Shown here piece after piece: positions 11,701-22,936 of a DNA stretch of 64,000 nucleotides (position 1 is the stretch's first letter; the number at the start of each line of letters is the position of its first letter). The stretch is from NCBI GenBank assembly GCA_016802295.1, contig JAESIW010000200.1, positions 929,309 through 993,308 on the forward strand, read 5' to 3'. Origin of the DNA: Brachionus rotundiformis. Taxonomy: Eukaryota > Rotifera > Eurotatoria > Ploima > Brachionidae. Position numbers and translations under genes: made by a program. The notes beneath the pieces were generated by a model. That model made no database searches, was not told the DNA's origin, and saw nothing but the letters and a program-made list of their open reading frames with translations.

Positions 11701-12970
11701 CTATAATCACTCAGCACTGCTGTCCAAGCTAAAGTCATACGGTTTCGACGGCCTCCTCCTTGACTGGCTCTCCGATTTCCTTTCCGACAGAAAACAACGA
11801 GTAGTTATCGGCTCCAGCTCTTCAGACTGGTGCCGGGTCACGAGCGGTGTACCTCAGGGATCCGTTCTTGGTCCTCTACTCTGTTCATCAACGACATGCC
11901 AAACGGTGTACACCACCACTGCAAGCTCTTTGCCGATGACACCAAGATCATTGCCACCATCAAGAACGGCCTTGACATTGCCCAACTACAGTCCGATATA
12001 GACCTGCTCGCGACGTGGGCTAACACCTGGCACATGAGTTTCAACGTCGAAAAATGCAAATTCATGGTTTTAAAAAATAAAACTAATCACTTTTGCACTT
12101 CTTTCAAGCTCACCATGACACTTGAAGAGATCAAAACGGAAAAGGACCTCGGCGTATATTTCTCTAGTGACCTGAAATGGAGAACCCACTGCCAACACTC
12201 GGCGGCCAAAGCCAACTCCATTCTTGGACAACTCCGCCAGGCCTTCCATGCCTGGAATCCTCAATCCTTCAAGTCCCTGTACACTGCTTTTGTCCGACCT
12301 CACCTCGAATTTGCCACCTCAGTATGGAATCCACATAGACGAGCAGATATAAGGATCATCGAAAACATCCAAAGGAGAGCAACCAAACTAGTAGGCCGCA
12401 TCAGAGACCGTAGCTACCAAGACAGGCTCGCCATCCTGAATCTAACCACCCTCGAATCACGCAGATCAAGAGGTGACCTCATCTCCCACTATAAGATCGC
12501 AAATGGACTACTTGACGTCAACTGGCTAGCCTCAACCAAACTTATGTCGTCCATCGCCTGTCATGGTCCAGCCAACGCAATCAGGGGTCACAAAAAACGC
12601 CTTTTTGTCCAACTATCCAACTGCCCGGCGCGTACAAACTCCTTAATAACAGAGTTTCATCTACCTGGAACAACCTCGCGTCCTCGACAGTCAACGCTCC
12701 AACCCTTAACAGCTTCAAGGCCCGCCTCGACATACATCTTGCCCGCACGAAAACCACCACCACCTAAACCTCAACGACCAACCATGGCCCAGTCAGTGAG
12801 ACGGTAAGTCGAAGGCCTGGGCACTCCAAGAAGCGTTTACGCTAGAACTGGGCTGGTTTTAGCTCGAAAACTCATCGTCCCACATTCCTTCTTGCCAAAC
12901 GCACAACCAGTCATCATAGCGATTCAAGTTGTTTTGGATTGCTCGCAGGGTGATTCCCTGCTATGACTCA

Positions 12971-13003
<33 letters not shown>
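11701..13003 (+). mobile_element. 5'-truncated, GC-rich non-LTR retrotransposon with (ATT)n tail
   Basis: From about 11701 a reverse transcriptase reading frame is present: LLSKLKSYGFDGLLLDWL, then SGVPQGSVLGPLL, a small frame disruption near 11880, then FINDMPNGVHHHCKLFADDTK (FADD catalytic motif), EKDLGVYFSSDLKW, RPHLEFATSVWNP and LTTLESRRSRGDL. The long open segment runs 11830-12807; a further frameshift near 12625 probably replaces the normal C-terminal WNNL-type block. A 3' UTR follows to about 12972, then a (TTA/ATT)n microsatellite to 13003. Composition is close to 50 percent GC while the host DNA is roughly a quarter GC, so this copy appears recent or comes from a family of different origin. 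It begins inside the RT domain, the usual result of incomplete reverse transcription. Confidence 0.88.
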
Positions 13004-13004
<1 letters not shown>

Positions 13005-13060
13005 AAAGTTCGAAAATTGAAAAGTATAATTTAAATAATTTTATATAAAATTAAATAAAA

Positions 13061-13318
13061 ATGAACAAAGGGTTGTGCATTTTGTTGATAGTTACTTTGG
13101 TAGCTTCATTGATGGTTGAAAGCGAAGCTAAAAGAAGAGGAAGACCTGGCCCAAGAACAAGACAAGATTCGAGCAGTGAATCAAGTGGATCAAGCGAATC
13201 TAGTGAATCAAGAGAATCAGATGAATCAAATAATAAAGTAACAGTAATGCAAGATCCTACAGAACAACAAACTATACTACCAGGAAATGAGAGTCAAGAT
13301 ACAACTGTAAGCAATTAG
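13061..13318 (+). CDS. Small secreted Ser/Glu-rich protein, 85 aa
   Basis: The ORF starts at ATG 13061 and ends at TAG 13316-13318. Residues 1-23 form a typical signal peptide (MNKGLCILLIVTLVASLMVE then SEA) with a plausible cut after SEA. The mature part begins with a basic stretch KRRGRPGPRTRQ and is followed by a low-complexity acidic run of Ser and Glu (residues about 36-56) in which Ser-x-Glu recurs many times, the recognition pattern of the secretory-pathway kinase FAM20C. One Asn-x-Ser/Thr site is seen (NES, with a second partial one near the end). No cysteines remain after the signal peptide. A TATA-like TATATAAA lies at about 13041-13048. No family is recognised; secretion is inferred with fair confidence and function is unknown. 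Confidence 0.6.
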   Translation: MNKGLCILLIVTLVASLMVESEAKRRGRPGPRTRQDSSSESSGSSESSESRESDESNNKVTVMQDPTEQQTILPGNESQDTTVSN

Positions 13319-13699
13319 CTACATACATGACCAAGACCAAAATCTAAATCAAATTAAAAACAGTACCAAATAAATTCTTAATTCATTCCTTTGCCCTTTT
13401 TTTTCTAAAAAAACAATTATTTTATTTAGTGAATTATGTCAAGTGTCTTTTTAAATAATAAAAAAATGCTTCGGAACCATCTTTTTCAATATTAATTAAC
13501 TGTAAAATATTAAATTATTGTTGTTATAAAAGATATATTTAGAACTTTTTGACAAAGATATTTTTAATTGATTTAAAAATTCTAAACTTACAACATATAT
13601 TATAAAAATTTCTTAATTAAATATTTGTTATACTTATTTTTGAGATTGACCAGATCCTTTAAAAATTAATTAAAGAATAAACGATTGTTTAATAAACTT
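13319..13699. other. 3' flank, AT-rich
   Basis: Non-coding. AATAAA-like signals occur near 13369 (AAATAAATTC), consistent with the 3' end of the small secreted-protein gene. Confidence 0.4.
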
Positions 13700-13960
13700 T
13701 ATTAAAACCAAAACGATCACCACGCCTTCGTCGATCTTCAAGTACGCCCCAGAAAAGTGCCTTTGGCTAAACTGCGGACTATGGAAGTCAACCAACTAGG
13801 CTAAGGAAGCAAAATTTAAGCTATGCGGCAATTTAATTGAGAGTGATATATTCTGGGAAAACATTAAATCCCAATACCTTCCACATTGGAAGCCTGAGAT
13901 GAACACTGAGTCAATCCATCAATAATTAAAGATTGCTTTGACTTGTACATCTATTTAGAA
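13700..13960 (+). pseudogene. Short RTE-like LINE fragment
   Basis: The stretch AAGGAAGCAAAATTTAAGCT to CTTCCACATTGGAAGCCTGAG resembles, in the same order, the TKLKLYNS...FHTGSLRR region of the LINE at 39.8-40.0 kb, with many stops and a deletion. It is a decayed fragment. Confidence 0.4.
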
Positions 13961-14292
13961 GATAAGGGACATGTGTGCCAAATATAATGCCAAATATAAT
14001 AGGACTATCAATGGAAACCCCAGGGGCGACGAAAATTTTAATGACCCGAATTTTTTTTACAAAAGATCAAACCAAAAAGATCAAAAAAATAATGATTTTG
14101 GAAAAGAAAACCAAGTTTATTTTATTAAATGTAAGACATTTAATGCTGAAACATAATGCAAATAAACATACCTAATAAAAATTAAAAAATTTTATTTATA
14201 ATTTTATTTTATATAATCAATGATTGAAATCTTATCAAAAATTTGAAAAAAAAAAAACGCTACAGTGTCTATATTTTATATTTTGGATCAAA
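13961..14292. other. Upstream flank of oxidase copy B
   Basis: Non-coding. It contains a tandem duplication of a short unit (GCCAAATATAAT, 13977-13999) and the promoter region of the following gene; no TATA box can be singled out. Confidence 0.4.
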
Positions 14293-16018
14293 ATGAACCA
14301 TCAAGTGATACATGTTAAAACTGTAATAATCGGTGCCGGCATGGCTGGTATTTCGGCCAGCATCAATCTTCTTGAAAACAATTACAAAGACTTTTTGGTT
14401 TTTGAAGCCTTGGAGCGTATAGGTGGCAGAATTTGTACATTTAAAACAGACAAAGGCTATTTGGAAGTTGGAGCTCAGTGGATACACGGACAAGAGGGAA
14501 ACCCGGTCTACGAAATAGCCCGAAAGCACGACCTTCTTGCCGACGGGTTTGAAAAAATTCTACAAAATCCTGTAGCGCCCAGAATTGATGAACAAAATTT
14601 GCATCCACCTGCTCAAAATAAGCCCCTTCTTCAAAGTAAACTAAAAAATTTTAGAATAAACTTAAAATTATAGTGGCTTTTAACATAATTTAGGTGTCAA
14701 TGCCAAAACTAGCACTGACAAAATAATGTTTTTAACTCAAACTGGACAAAAAATATCATTCGAGTTTGCCAACTCGGTTTATGACACCATTACCAAGATT
14801 ATTCTCAGTGCAGAACTGCTTAACATAGACCCAAAAACTAGAGCAGACAATCGAGTTGGCGATTATTTCTATGACAAATTTTGTGAAATAGTGCGCCAAG
14901 AAATGGGAAAAAATATGCTTGAGCATAATCCTCAAGATTTGAATGACTATGATCTGAAGCGATTGCTGAATGGACTATTTCTGCAGCGAGCCCGAAGAGA
15001 AAACATCAGAAATGGCTGCTACAATATATTTGATGTTTCATTAAAAAATTTCTCCTGCTACAAAGAATTTCCTGGTCATTCTTATGTAGAATTAAAAAAA
15101 GGCTTCGGTCCTGTCCTAGATGCCTTAATATCCAAGCACAAGAATGATTTTTACTCAAGGGTATATCTTAAGCATTTTTTGAAAAAAATAATACTAAGTC
15201 CAGAATTGTTGGACTCTCCGGAATGCTACAAAAGATACAATTTGCACTCAATGTATGCCAATTCAAAGCAGAAAGCAGTTGTTATTGTCTGTGATGCTAC
15301 TAATGCGGACAAACCGAGGGATTTTGTCATTGTTTGTGATCGCGTTTTATGCACAATGAGTCTTGGATACATGAAAGAGAATCTAAACAATTTTTTGGAA
15401 CCATTGGGTTTAATTAGTCAAGAGAAACGACTTGCGGTAAGTCGCTTGGGCTTTGGGTGTACGAACAAAATATTTCTGATCTATGATGCACCATTTTGGA
15501 ATGAGAACTTGAATCTATTGAACTTGATATGGGTGCCTGAGGATTTGGATTTCAGACTTGATAAATTGTGCCACCGTAATGACACAAAAAAAATTTGGAA
15601 TGAGGACATGATTAAGATTGAAGTGGTAAATAGTCATCCAAACACATTGAGTGCATGGATGGCTGGTAATATTGAATTTGAGCAACTTGATGACAAGACT
15701 ATAGGACTAAGATGCACTGAGAATTTGAGGCGTTTTTTCAATGATCCTACCATTCCAGAACCCAAGTCTGTGCTTAGATCTAAATGGTTTTCCAATCGGT
15801 ATTCAAGGGGCACATATTCTCATATGCCGATTGGATCTGAGCCTGAGGATTTCGATGAGTTGACCAAACCGATACCTTGTGAATCTAACCCTATTGTCAT
15901 GTTTGCTGGTGAAGCTACGAGTAAAGACCAATTTTCTAATGTGAATGGTGCGTACTTATCAGGAAAAAGAGAATCTGACAGAATATTAAGCTTTGCAAAA
16001 AGTAGTCCACGATTATAA
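14293..16018 (+). CDS. Flavin amine oxidase, peroxisomal polyamine oxidase-like (copy B)
   Basis: Two exons, 14293-14635 and 14694-16018, joined across a 58-base GT-AG intron with matching phase, encode about 555 aa. Features in order: GAGMAG (residues 14-19) for FAD, VFEALERIGGR, LEVGAQWIHG, a middle substrate domain, MSLGYMKENL, SRLGFGCTNKIFL, and near the end MFAGEATS with VNGAYLSGKRES. The last three residues are PRL, the same C-terminal tripeptide that targets mammalian N1-acetylpolyamine oxidase (PAOX) to peroxisomes (family knowledge). Copy A at 7.2-8.9 kb is a diverged paralogue in opposite orientation; B lacks the second intron of A and has longer insertions. The upstream ATG-less part of the frame (from 14224) is excluded because the FAD fold starts soon after ATG 14293. 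Confidence 0.87.
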
Positions 16019-16653
16019 TTTTCCGTGATTCTAAAAATTAAAATTTAAAATTTTATTTAAGTAGAATTTTTGTTTCTAGTTAATTTATATTTTTTTTTTC
16101 AGTAGATAGATTTTCTAACGAGTTTTGATCAGTCTCAATAAACTAAGAAAAAACGAGGAAATTTTTTTAAATTAATGATCATGATAAATATTAATGTGCC
16201 ACAAATGTTAAATCAATAAAAAACATTTTTTGTCCCTATTTAGTTTTATAATTTGGCTGATTAATATTTTTCTAATTAATTTTTTAATAGTTAAATTACT
16301 TTTAGCATTTTGATAATTTAAAATAATTTAATTGCCTCTATAAGTTCAGAACAAAAAAAATATTAGTTTTGGTTGCTGTAATCTTTAAATTTAACTTCGA
16401 AGCTCAGCAAATGTTTTAACTTGAAAAATATATAAAAAAGTTGACAATAAAATTTTTTGTTTTTCACAAAAATTATCAACTTAAGAAAATTTGCTTTAAT
16501 TTTAAACACTTTACTAAATTATTTGACTCATTAATCAAAAATTAAAAAAAAATGCATATTCAATTTAATTTTAGAAAATCTTAAACATCAGTTACACAAA
16601 GATACTTCATCACAGGGACCATTTTTATTACGCATAGCGCTAATATAAATTCT
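16019..16653. other. Intergenic, AT-rich
   Basis: 3' flank of oxidase copy B; nothing else recognised. Confidence 0.4.
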
Positions 16654-17593
16654 TTGCTTACCTCTAAATTATTAAAAAATACCCCTAAAATATAAAAATT
16701 GACCTCTAATATTAAAAGTTCACCTTTAATAAATTAAAGAGACTTCTAAATCAAAATAACTGATCTAAATATTAAAAAACCCGCAAATAAATGAAAATTG
16801 CAGCTAATTATTTAAAAAAAGGCTAATCAATTAAAAAAACATCTTTTTTATGAATTAAACTCTGTTAATTAAATAATTCAAATGTTTCATTTAATTGACA
16901 TCTACTCATTGGTTTTTTTTTTATTTGATGACTAATTTCGATGCAATGATCAAATGTATCTTTTCAATTAACCGTATCAAAGTCGACCTAAATTGGAGAG
17001 AATCATCGTGTACTTGCTGGTTTGGTCTTAAAGACTATCATTGTGATCATCAAATAGCTACTTGTGTAAGATTGAAAAAATGTAGCTTTGACTTAGTAGC
17101 AATGGATTTAACAATTGAATCGAACAGAAAAAGGGGAGCACCGAAGAAAAATGCATCGTGTTTACAACGTCAGAAAAATGAAACAAATGCATCAAATGAA
17201 CTTGCAAAAGGCATTGAATCAGATAATGAGGACGATGAGTCTGAAATAGCTCCTCAACCGTCGAAAAGAACTCGTGTTGATGAAACGAAAAAGTATTGTC
17301 GAGTTTGTAACTCAGAAATGCGTTTGAAACGTTATTTGTATTGTCCAAACAAATGCAAACAAAATTAAAAATATTACTTTCTTTTTTTTTCTCTAATTAG
17401 CTTTTAATTTTTTCTTCAATTAACTTTTTTTTTCTTTAATTAGATTTTTTTTTAATAAAATATCTGCTTTTTTACTAATTTAGATAATTTTTTATTAGAA
17501 TAGAGTTTTTTCATTAAAATAGCTTATAAATAAGAATTTAGCTTATGTTTTAATAAATTAGAGGTAATTTGTTATATTTTAGAGGTAAGTCAA
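16654..17593. mobile_element. Non-autonomous MULE-like DNA transposon, about 940 bp
   Basis: Ends are inverted copies: TTGCTTACCTCTAAA at the left, and at the right the complement of TTGACTTACCTCTAAA. Inside each end lie several degenerate repeats of 20-27 bases built on ACCTCTAAT / AGCTAATTA (for example near 16680, 16710, 16740, 16800 and 17400-17580), an arrangement like transposase-binding subterminal repeats. It carries a SWIM zinc-finger segment on the plus strand but no catalytic domain. No clear target-site duplication was found, so the exact ends are uncertain. Confidence 0.65.
16895..17368 (+). pseudogene. MULE transposase C-terminal remnant with SWIM zinc finger
   Basis: The open frame encodes a SWIM zinc finger, CTCWFGLKDYHCDH (pattern C-x-C...C-x-H), followed by KRGAPKKN, a basic and acidic linker and a terminal cysteine pair arrangement CRVCNSEM...YCPNKC. 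SWIM fingers sit at the C-terminus of MULE transposases, and this whole segment is what follows the catalytic domain there. The DDE domain is absent. The listed left end has no ATG that fits; the segment was probably a 3' exon. It sits between the inverted termini of the 16654-17593 element. Confidence 0.6.
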
Positions 17594-18200
17594 AAAAATT
17601 TGCCTTCTTAATATTTTCAAAACAAATTAAATTTTTCAGAATATTTTTATAAATATAGTCGGCTATTCTCTTCAGACATAAGCCATTTCTACCTAGATAG
17701 ATAAAAAAAAAAACAAAAGACAATTTTTTTGGAGATTTATTTATTCTTTTTAATAATTTAATAAAACTTTATTTATTTTTTTGATAAATATCATGTCGAA
17801 TAGAGATTTCTTTGATACAACTATTCTAAAAATATGAAATTTTAAGCTTCTTTTGTGGCCTAAGACAATACGTTTAGATCAAACATGAAAAAAGAATTAA
17901 CAAATGATCCTAATTAGACTCTTGGATCATCAAAAATATGCTGGAAAAATTACGAAAATAGAAACTAAATAATATTGTCGTTAATATTTTTTGACAGGTT
18001 CTGGATGAATGATAGTGAAACAACTATCACTTATTTTTCTATCATACATTTCTAGCATATATAATAAAAAGCTTATTGATAGCCATTTATATTATATCTT
18101 CTCTAAAAATATCATAATATAAAAATAACTTTCACGTTTTGATAATTGAAAAATTACACAACCTAAATTCATGTGATAAATAGATGATAAAAGAAATATC
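17594..18200. other. Intergenic, promoter-side flank of hydrolase
   Basis: AT-rich sequence with no coding potential recognised, ending in the promoter below. Confidence 0.4.
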
Positions 18201-18208
18201 TATAAAAG
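18201..18208 (+). promoter_or_regulatory. TATA box of the alpha/beta hydrolase gene
   Basis: TATAAAAG lies 48 bases before the ATG at 18249, which would put transcription start near 18230. This is the clearest TATA box in the window. Confidence 0.5.
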
Positions 18209-18248
18209 TATTATAATAGGAAAATTTTTAAGTTTGATCTTAAAAAAA

Positions 18249-19818
18249 ATGAATTATTTAATTTATTTGTTTTTGTTAATAAGTAGTTTGGTAATAATAA
18301 AATGCAATATTGTTTTGCCTCCAAACAAATCGTCAGGTGTCGAGATAGGTTTTATATTTATCCAAGGAGCCGAAGTACCCGCACAAAACTATCAAAAGTT
18401 TGCGACTGAGTTGCAGGAAAAATTCAATGGTAGACTTTGGGTAGTTTTAACCGAATTTCCATTAAATACGCCTGAGCCACTATTGATAAATTCGGTGATG
18501 TCTGCGGCTTTTGATAGTCTCAAAAAGCATGGATTTGACTTCAATAAAGATACCCCTTTTTTCTTTGGAGCACACTCTCTAGGTGGCATAATCATCCAAG
18601 ACTATCTTCTTAAAAATTTTGCCCAATTGCCATTTCAACTGAGTGGACTTGTACTCGAAGGCTCTTTCATCACCAGATCAAATTTGAATAAAATACCAGA
18701 AAAATTTCCTGGTATTTTAACCCTAGGAGGAGAATTGGATGGTCTGGCTAGGCTTACGCGAATAGCAGAATCATTTTACCACAATAATTTTGATCCTTCC
18801 TTAAAAGATTCTCTTACTTTAGTTGTAAACGGAATGAATCATTTCCAATTTATAGGAGACGGTGAACCAACTCCGACAATTGTAAAAAATGACATCGAAC
18901 CAGAGATCTCTAACCAGCAAGCGATTGATGCAATAACAAAAATAATAAATTCTTATATAAATATAAGGATTGATAAACCTAGCCAAAAAGATATAACTTT
19001 TATTAACGAAATGATAAAATCTACCAAGGATTTAGTCAATCCTATTATTCATGGGCTAAACTTGGAAGGTTTCTACCATTTTAGGCCTCCATGTTCTCAA
19101 CAAAAAACTCCCAATTGCACTCAAGGATCTGAATGGAGCCAATTTGCGCAAAAATACATGGTTGGTTTAGATACAGGAGATATAAATGTATTCAATACTC
19201 TACGCCCAGTGGTAAGCATACCAGAATATTTTGCAACAATTTCAAATTGTAGCCAAACTTCAACTTGTAAACTCAATATTTCGACTTTAACTCAAAACAT
19301 TTACTCAGCGCTGGATGGTTTGGACAATGGGCTCTTTCCGATTGCGGCAAGTGAAGCAAGAAGTAAATTGGTGAGTAGACAAGCTGGCATGGAAGCTTAC
19401 TATAAAAAAAAATTTGACTTCAATAAAACTGATAGTGAGAGTTTGTGCTCGAAAATAAATCAAGAGGCTCTAAATTGGGCTTTAAAAGAAGCGCCTTTGA
19501 ATACTGTCAAAAGATATTTAAGCAAAGGCAAACAATTGGTTATTGCCAATGATCCAGCATCTGCAAAAAGTGGAATTCAATGGGTCTATACCCCTTTGGT
19601 AAGTTCTCAACATTAAGAAAATATTAAAAATAATTTTTTTAAAGAAATTCGAAGAAACAAAAATATCACAAAATAGAGTAGCAGTGATGGTAATTTCACC
19701 AAATTTGAAAACACCAACAGATTACACCATAAAATCTTTCGCAGGTGTTCATTACTGTAAATTGTTGAGTCCTGCTCGGGCGATTGAATGGATATACATT
19801 GATAGTGTCAAGCCTTAG
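18249..19818 (+). CDS. Secreted alpha/beta-hydrolase, about 507 aa
   Basis: Two exons, 18249-19598 and 19645-19818, with a 46-base GT-AG intron in phase 0. ATG 18249 is chosen because it directly starts a signal peptide (MNYLIYLFLLISSLVIIKC). An alpha/beta-hydrolase core follows with a nucleophile elbow GAHSLGG (Ser110), a probable acid in GGELDG (Asp164) and a His in NGMNHF (His198), in the right order and spacing. The remaining 300 residues contain paired cysteines (for example PPCSQQKTPNC and NCSQTSTC) and Asn-glycosylation sites, consistent with secretion or the vacuolar lumen. The second half matches no family I recognise. Substrate unknown; lipase, esterase or protease activity are all possible. 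The last exon ends in a conserved-looking block ending EWIYIDSVKP. Confidence 0.75.
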
Positions 19819-22126
19819 TTTATCTTTTTAAATTTTCTAATTTTTTAAAATTATTAAATATTAATTTAATTATGTATTACTTTTGGTATATTTATTTTAA
19901 AAAGCAATTGATTTTTAAAACTAATAAATATCTATTGCCAAAAATAATTTTGAATTTACATTTTTATTTTAATGAATTTTTTATTTATATTAATGAACTT
20001 TTATCATTTAATTAAATATAATCAGGATCACTTAGTATACTTTTTCAATGAATAATCATTAACCTTATAAAAATTTATATTTATCAAAAGATTTTAAGAA
20101 TCAAGATTTTTTCTATATGAAACAAATAATTTAATTAATTTATAGAATTACAAAATATTTGACCAAAAATTTGGAATATTTCTATTTTTACCTTGAAAGT
20201 AAAGATGAATAAAATTAAATTCATGGTTGAAGATCATTTACTTGATAACACTTATGATATCTTGATGTTTATTAATTTAGATTAAATTTATTTTTAATCA
20301 TTTATATCTCAAATCATCATGGTACTGTCATTGAAGGAGAAATTTTTTATATAAAGATTGCCAAACGCAGCTCCAACTTCACAAAATAATGAATTTTCAA
20401 GGCTTTTGAAGTTTCAATCAGATTCAATCAGAAAAATATTATATTTTTCTGAAAAAATCCTGATCATAATAATTATTGAAAATATTAAAGAATTATTGCT
20501 TCAAACTACCCACAGATTTCCTCAACATGTGTCATTTGGAAAGTAATTGAAAAATCAATCAAACTTATTGACAAACTAGTAGGGTACGAATGGAAATCAG
20601 ACATATATGGCTTAATTAATCATTTTCTGCCACGATGAAAATAAAAATATCTTCCTCAATAGGATTTTTGACACAAACTGAATGGTATCCTTTCATTGAT
20701 AATGCTGTAAATAAAATTTCAAAAAATGGTAACATAGGTAATTTAGGAAGTAAAATCAAAAGTTAATTTAGTTAAAATTGTCTCAACCTAATTTAAAAAA
20801 AATATTGTTCATTAAATTAAATTTTTTTTCCTCAAATAAATTTTGAGACCAACTGGTCTATAAATTTAATGTTTTTTTTTCGACAAAATTTAAGACCAGC
20901 TGGTCATGAAATTTATCAGCCCGGATTTTTTCTCTTTTAAAGGTCGAAAAATGCCAAGATTTAGAAAATAAAATTTTGTCTCTTTCAAACATATTTATTA
21001 TCATTATCCAAAATGATACGATACCCATCAGGAAAGACTAATCCTAAAATGAATCGATTCAGAATATATACATCAACATTTTATTTAAAATCAATATAAA
21101 TTAATATTTTTGTTATTAATTTGCATCTCGGTTATTTTTAATCAAATAATTTAGATATTTTATTTCATTAAAATTTCTAGAAACCTGCTAGAACATTTTG
21201 AGAGATGCTGTTAACTTATTTCAGTTTTTTTACTATAATAAGTACAATCACCATTACATCTAATTAGGAACCTAAAAATCGAACAGTTAAATATAGCTAG
21301 ATATAAATTCAATAAAATTGTTAAAAAAATATATCTTTTATTCTTTTATTATAAAATTGATATGCTGTACTTAACCCGAATATATCAGATTCTGGGATGA
21401 TAACAAATGACTAAAGATAATTCTTTTCAGCTCTTTTTAATCTTCTAGCATTAACAAATGATAAAAAATTAAAAAATTCCATTGTAAATTTAAATTTGAA
21501 AAAATTTTTGAATTAACTAGAGTTGATGGTTGGTATTTTGATGAAAAGCCTGGTACAGTTTGAGATTTAGGTTTTAGGATACACAAGGATCTGAAATTGG
21601 ATAAATAAGGTATATTTTGGAAATAAACTACTGACTTATTTTAAAAATCTGAAATCAAAAAATACTAGAGACTTGGATTTTAGATAAAAAAATCATAAAA
21701 AGGAAATTAAAGTTCAAGTCTCTAGAACCATTGGAAAAGGCTTTATTTAACATTATTTATCAAATTTGAAATGACTTCCATTGGGCTCAAGTATGGACTT
21801 ACAATGCTTTTTTTTTAAATATCTCTTTTAGATTTCAAAGTCATTACTTTAAAACATTTAATTTAGATTTTTTCGAAAATTAAAATATTGAAAAATTTGA
21901 TTACTTTATTTATCAAACGTTTTATATAATTAAAAAGCAAATATAAAAGATCAGTTTAATTTTTTATTATTTTATCATTTTTATTTTCTTTCTCTCTTTA
22001 TTTTATAACATCGCCTACGAGGCGTCAATTGTAATAATAAATAAATAAATAAAAGATGAGTTTAATAGAGATCATTAGACTTAAAAAACAGACCATGAAA
22101 AAAAACTCAAAATTTATTTAACTTAA
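19819..22126. other. Intergenic, AT-rich, with a LINE-like 3' tail
   Basis: No gene recognised. At 22007-22052 the sequence ATCGCCTACGAGGCGTCAAT (a GC-rich 5-bp-stem hairpin) is followed by AATAATAAATAAATAAATAAA, which looks like the 3' end of a non-LTR element or SINE whose body is not recognisable. Two palindromes built on GACCAACTGGTC / GACCAGCTGGTC occur at about 20847 and 20892. Confidence 0.45.
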
Positions 22127-22350
22127 ATATATTAAAAAAAAATTGCAACATTGTGCAACATAATTTGTTGCATCTTTTTAACCTAAAATAAAAAATTAAT
22201 TTTCTTTTTTCTAGGTAAACAAAATCATTAATTAATTTAAGTCGTATTAATGCTTCACTTTTATCTTTTATCTTCACCAAAAAAATTATTTTAGATAAAA
22301 AATATGCAACAAACTATGTTGCACAATTTTGCAGTATTTTTTAAAATATA
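22127..22350. repeat. Foldback repeat, about 224 bp
   Basis: The left arm (22127-22189, with GCAACATTGTGCAACATAAT) and the right arm (22291-22350) are inverted copies over about 60 bases with several differences, separated by about 100 bases of AT-rich sequence. MITE-like; no target-site duplication found. Confidence 0.6.
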
Positions 22351-22439
22351 ATTTTTTTGTAAATTTTAATTTATCAAAAAAGGAAGAATTTTTGTTCTGT
22401 TTGTTTTTGAAATTCACAGTACTGCTTTCTTTGCTTTTA

Positions 22440-22680
22440 AACTTAATTTCAAATTCAGTCTTTAATATTTTACTAATAATGTTTCCCAATGATTACCACC
22501 TGAAGTATTGGCAGCAAAATCAAAAGATAACTTTAAAAAAAAACTGGATGATTTTTTAGCGTCAGATAAACAATTAAATTTTTGTGTTATTCGTTTTAGC
22601 TACCATAGTGAGACTCTTAGTCTTGCTCTACAGGTTAATGCCTGTTGTAGCTCATATTATTGTTATTATTTCCAATGTCA
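22440..22680 (+). pseudogene. 3' end of a decayed LINE
   Basis: LPPEVLAAKSKDNFKKKLDD (the usual C-terminal block of CR1/Jockey-type ORF2) ends in a short 3' UTR and an (ATT)-rich tail, TTATTGTTATTATT. Confidence 0.6.
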
Positions 22681-22936
22681 GTAATGGTTTGGATTGGTGT
22701 ATTATAAATTATTATAGAATAAAGATTATGTCATTTGCAAAAAGCGTAGGACATTAGCTATTTAAAAGCTTAAATGGATTTTCTAACAAGACGCAACTAA
22801 CGGGTGATGCATTCCTAGTTACACAATAATGAAATGTGTTTTGCTACATGAAAAATTTTTAAAAATTTGAATTTTTGCATATTAATTTGTAGGAAAGGAA
22901 AAAATCTATAAGTTTTAAAAGTTTTTTTTGTTTTAA

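Noticed and set aside
12070..12303. Open frames on the minus strand within the GC-rich LINE (also 11838-12065 and 12581-12763)
   Set aside because: Shadows of the plus-strand reverse transcriptase frame.
12971..13003. (ATT)n run considered as an independent microsatellite
   Set aside because: It is the 3' tail of the LINE; similar tails end the LINEs at 5.5, 22.7 and 34.5 kb.
13971..14175. Two overlapping 60-codon frames upstream of oxidase copy B
   Set aside because: Overlap in different frames over a short tandem repeat; no similarity or start context.
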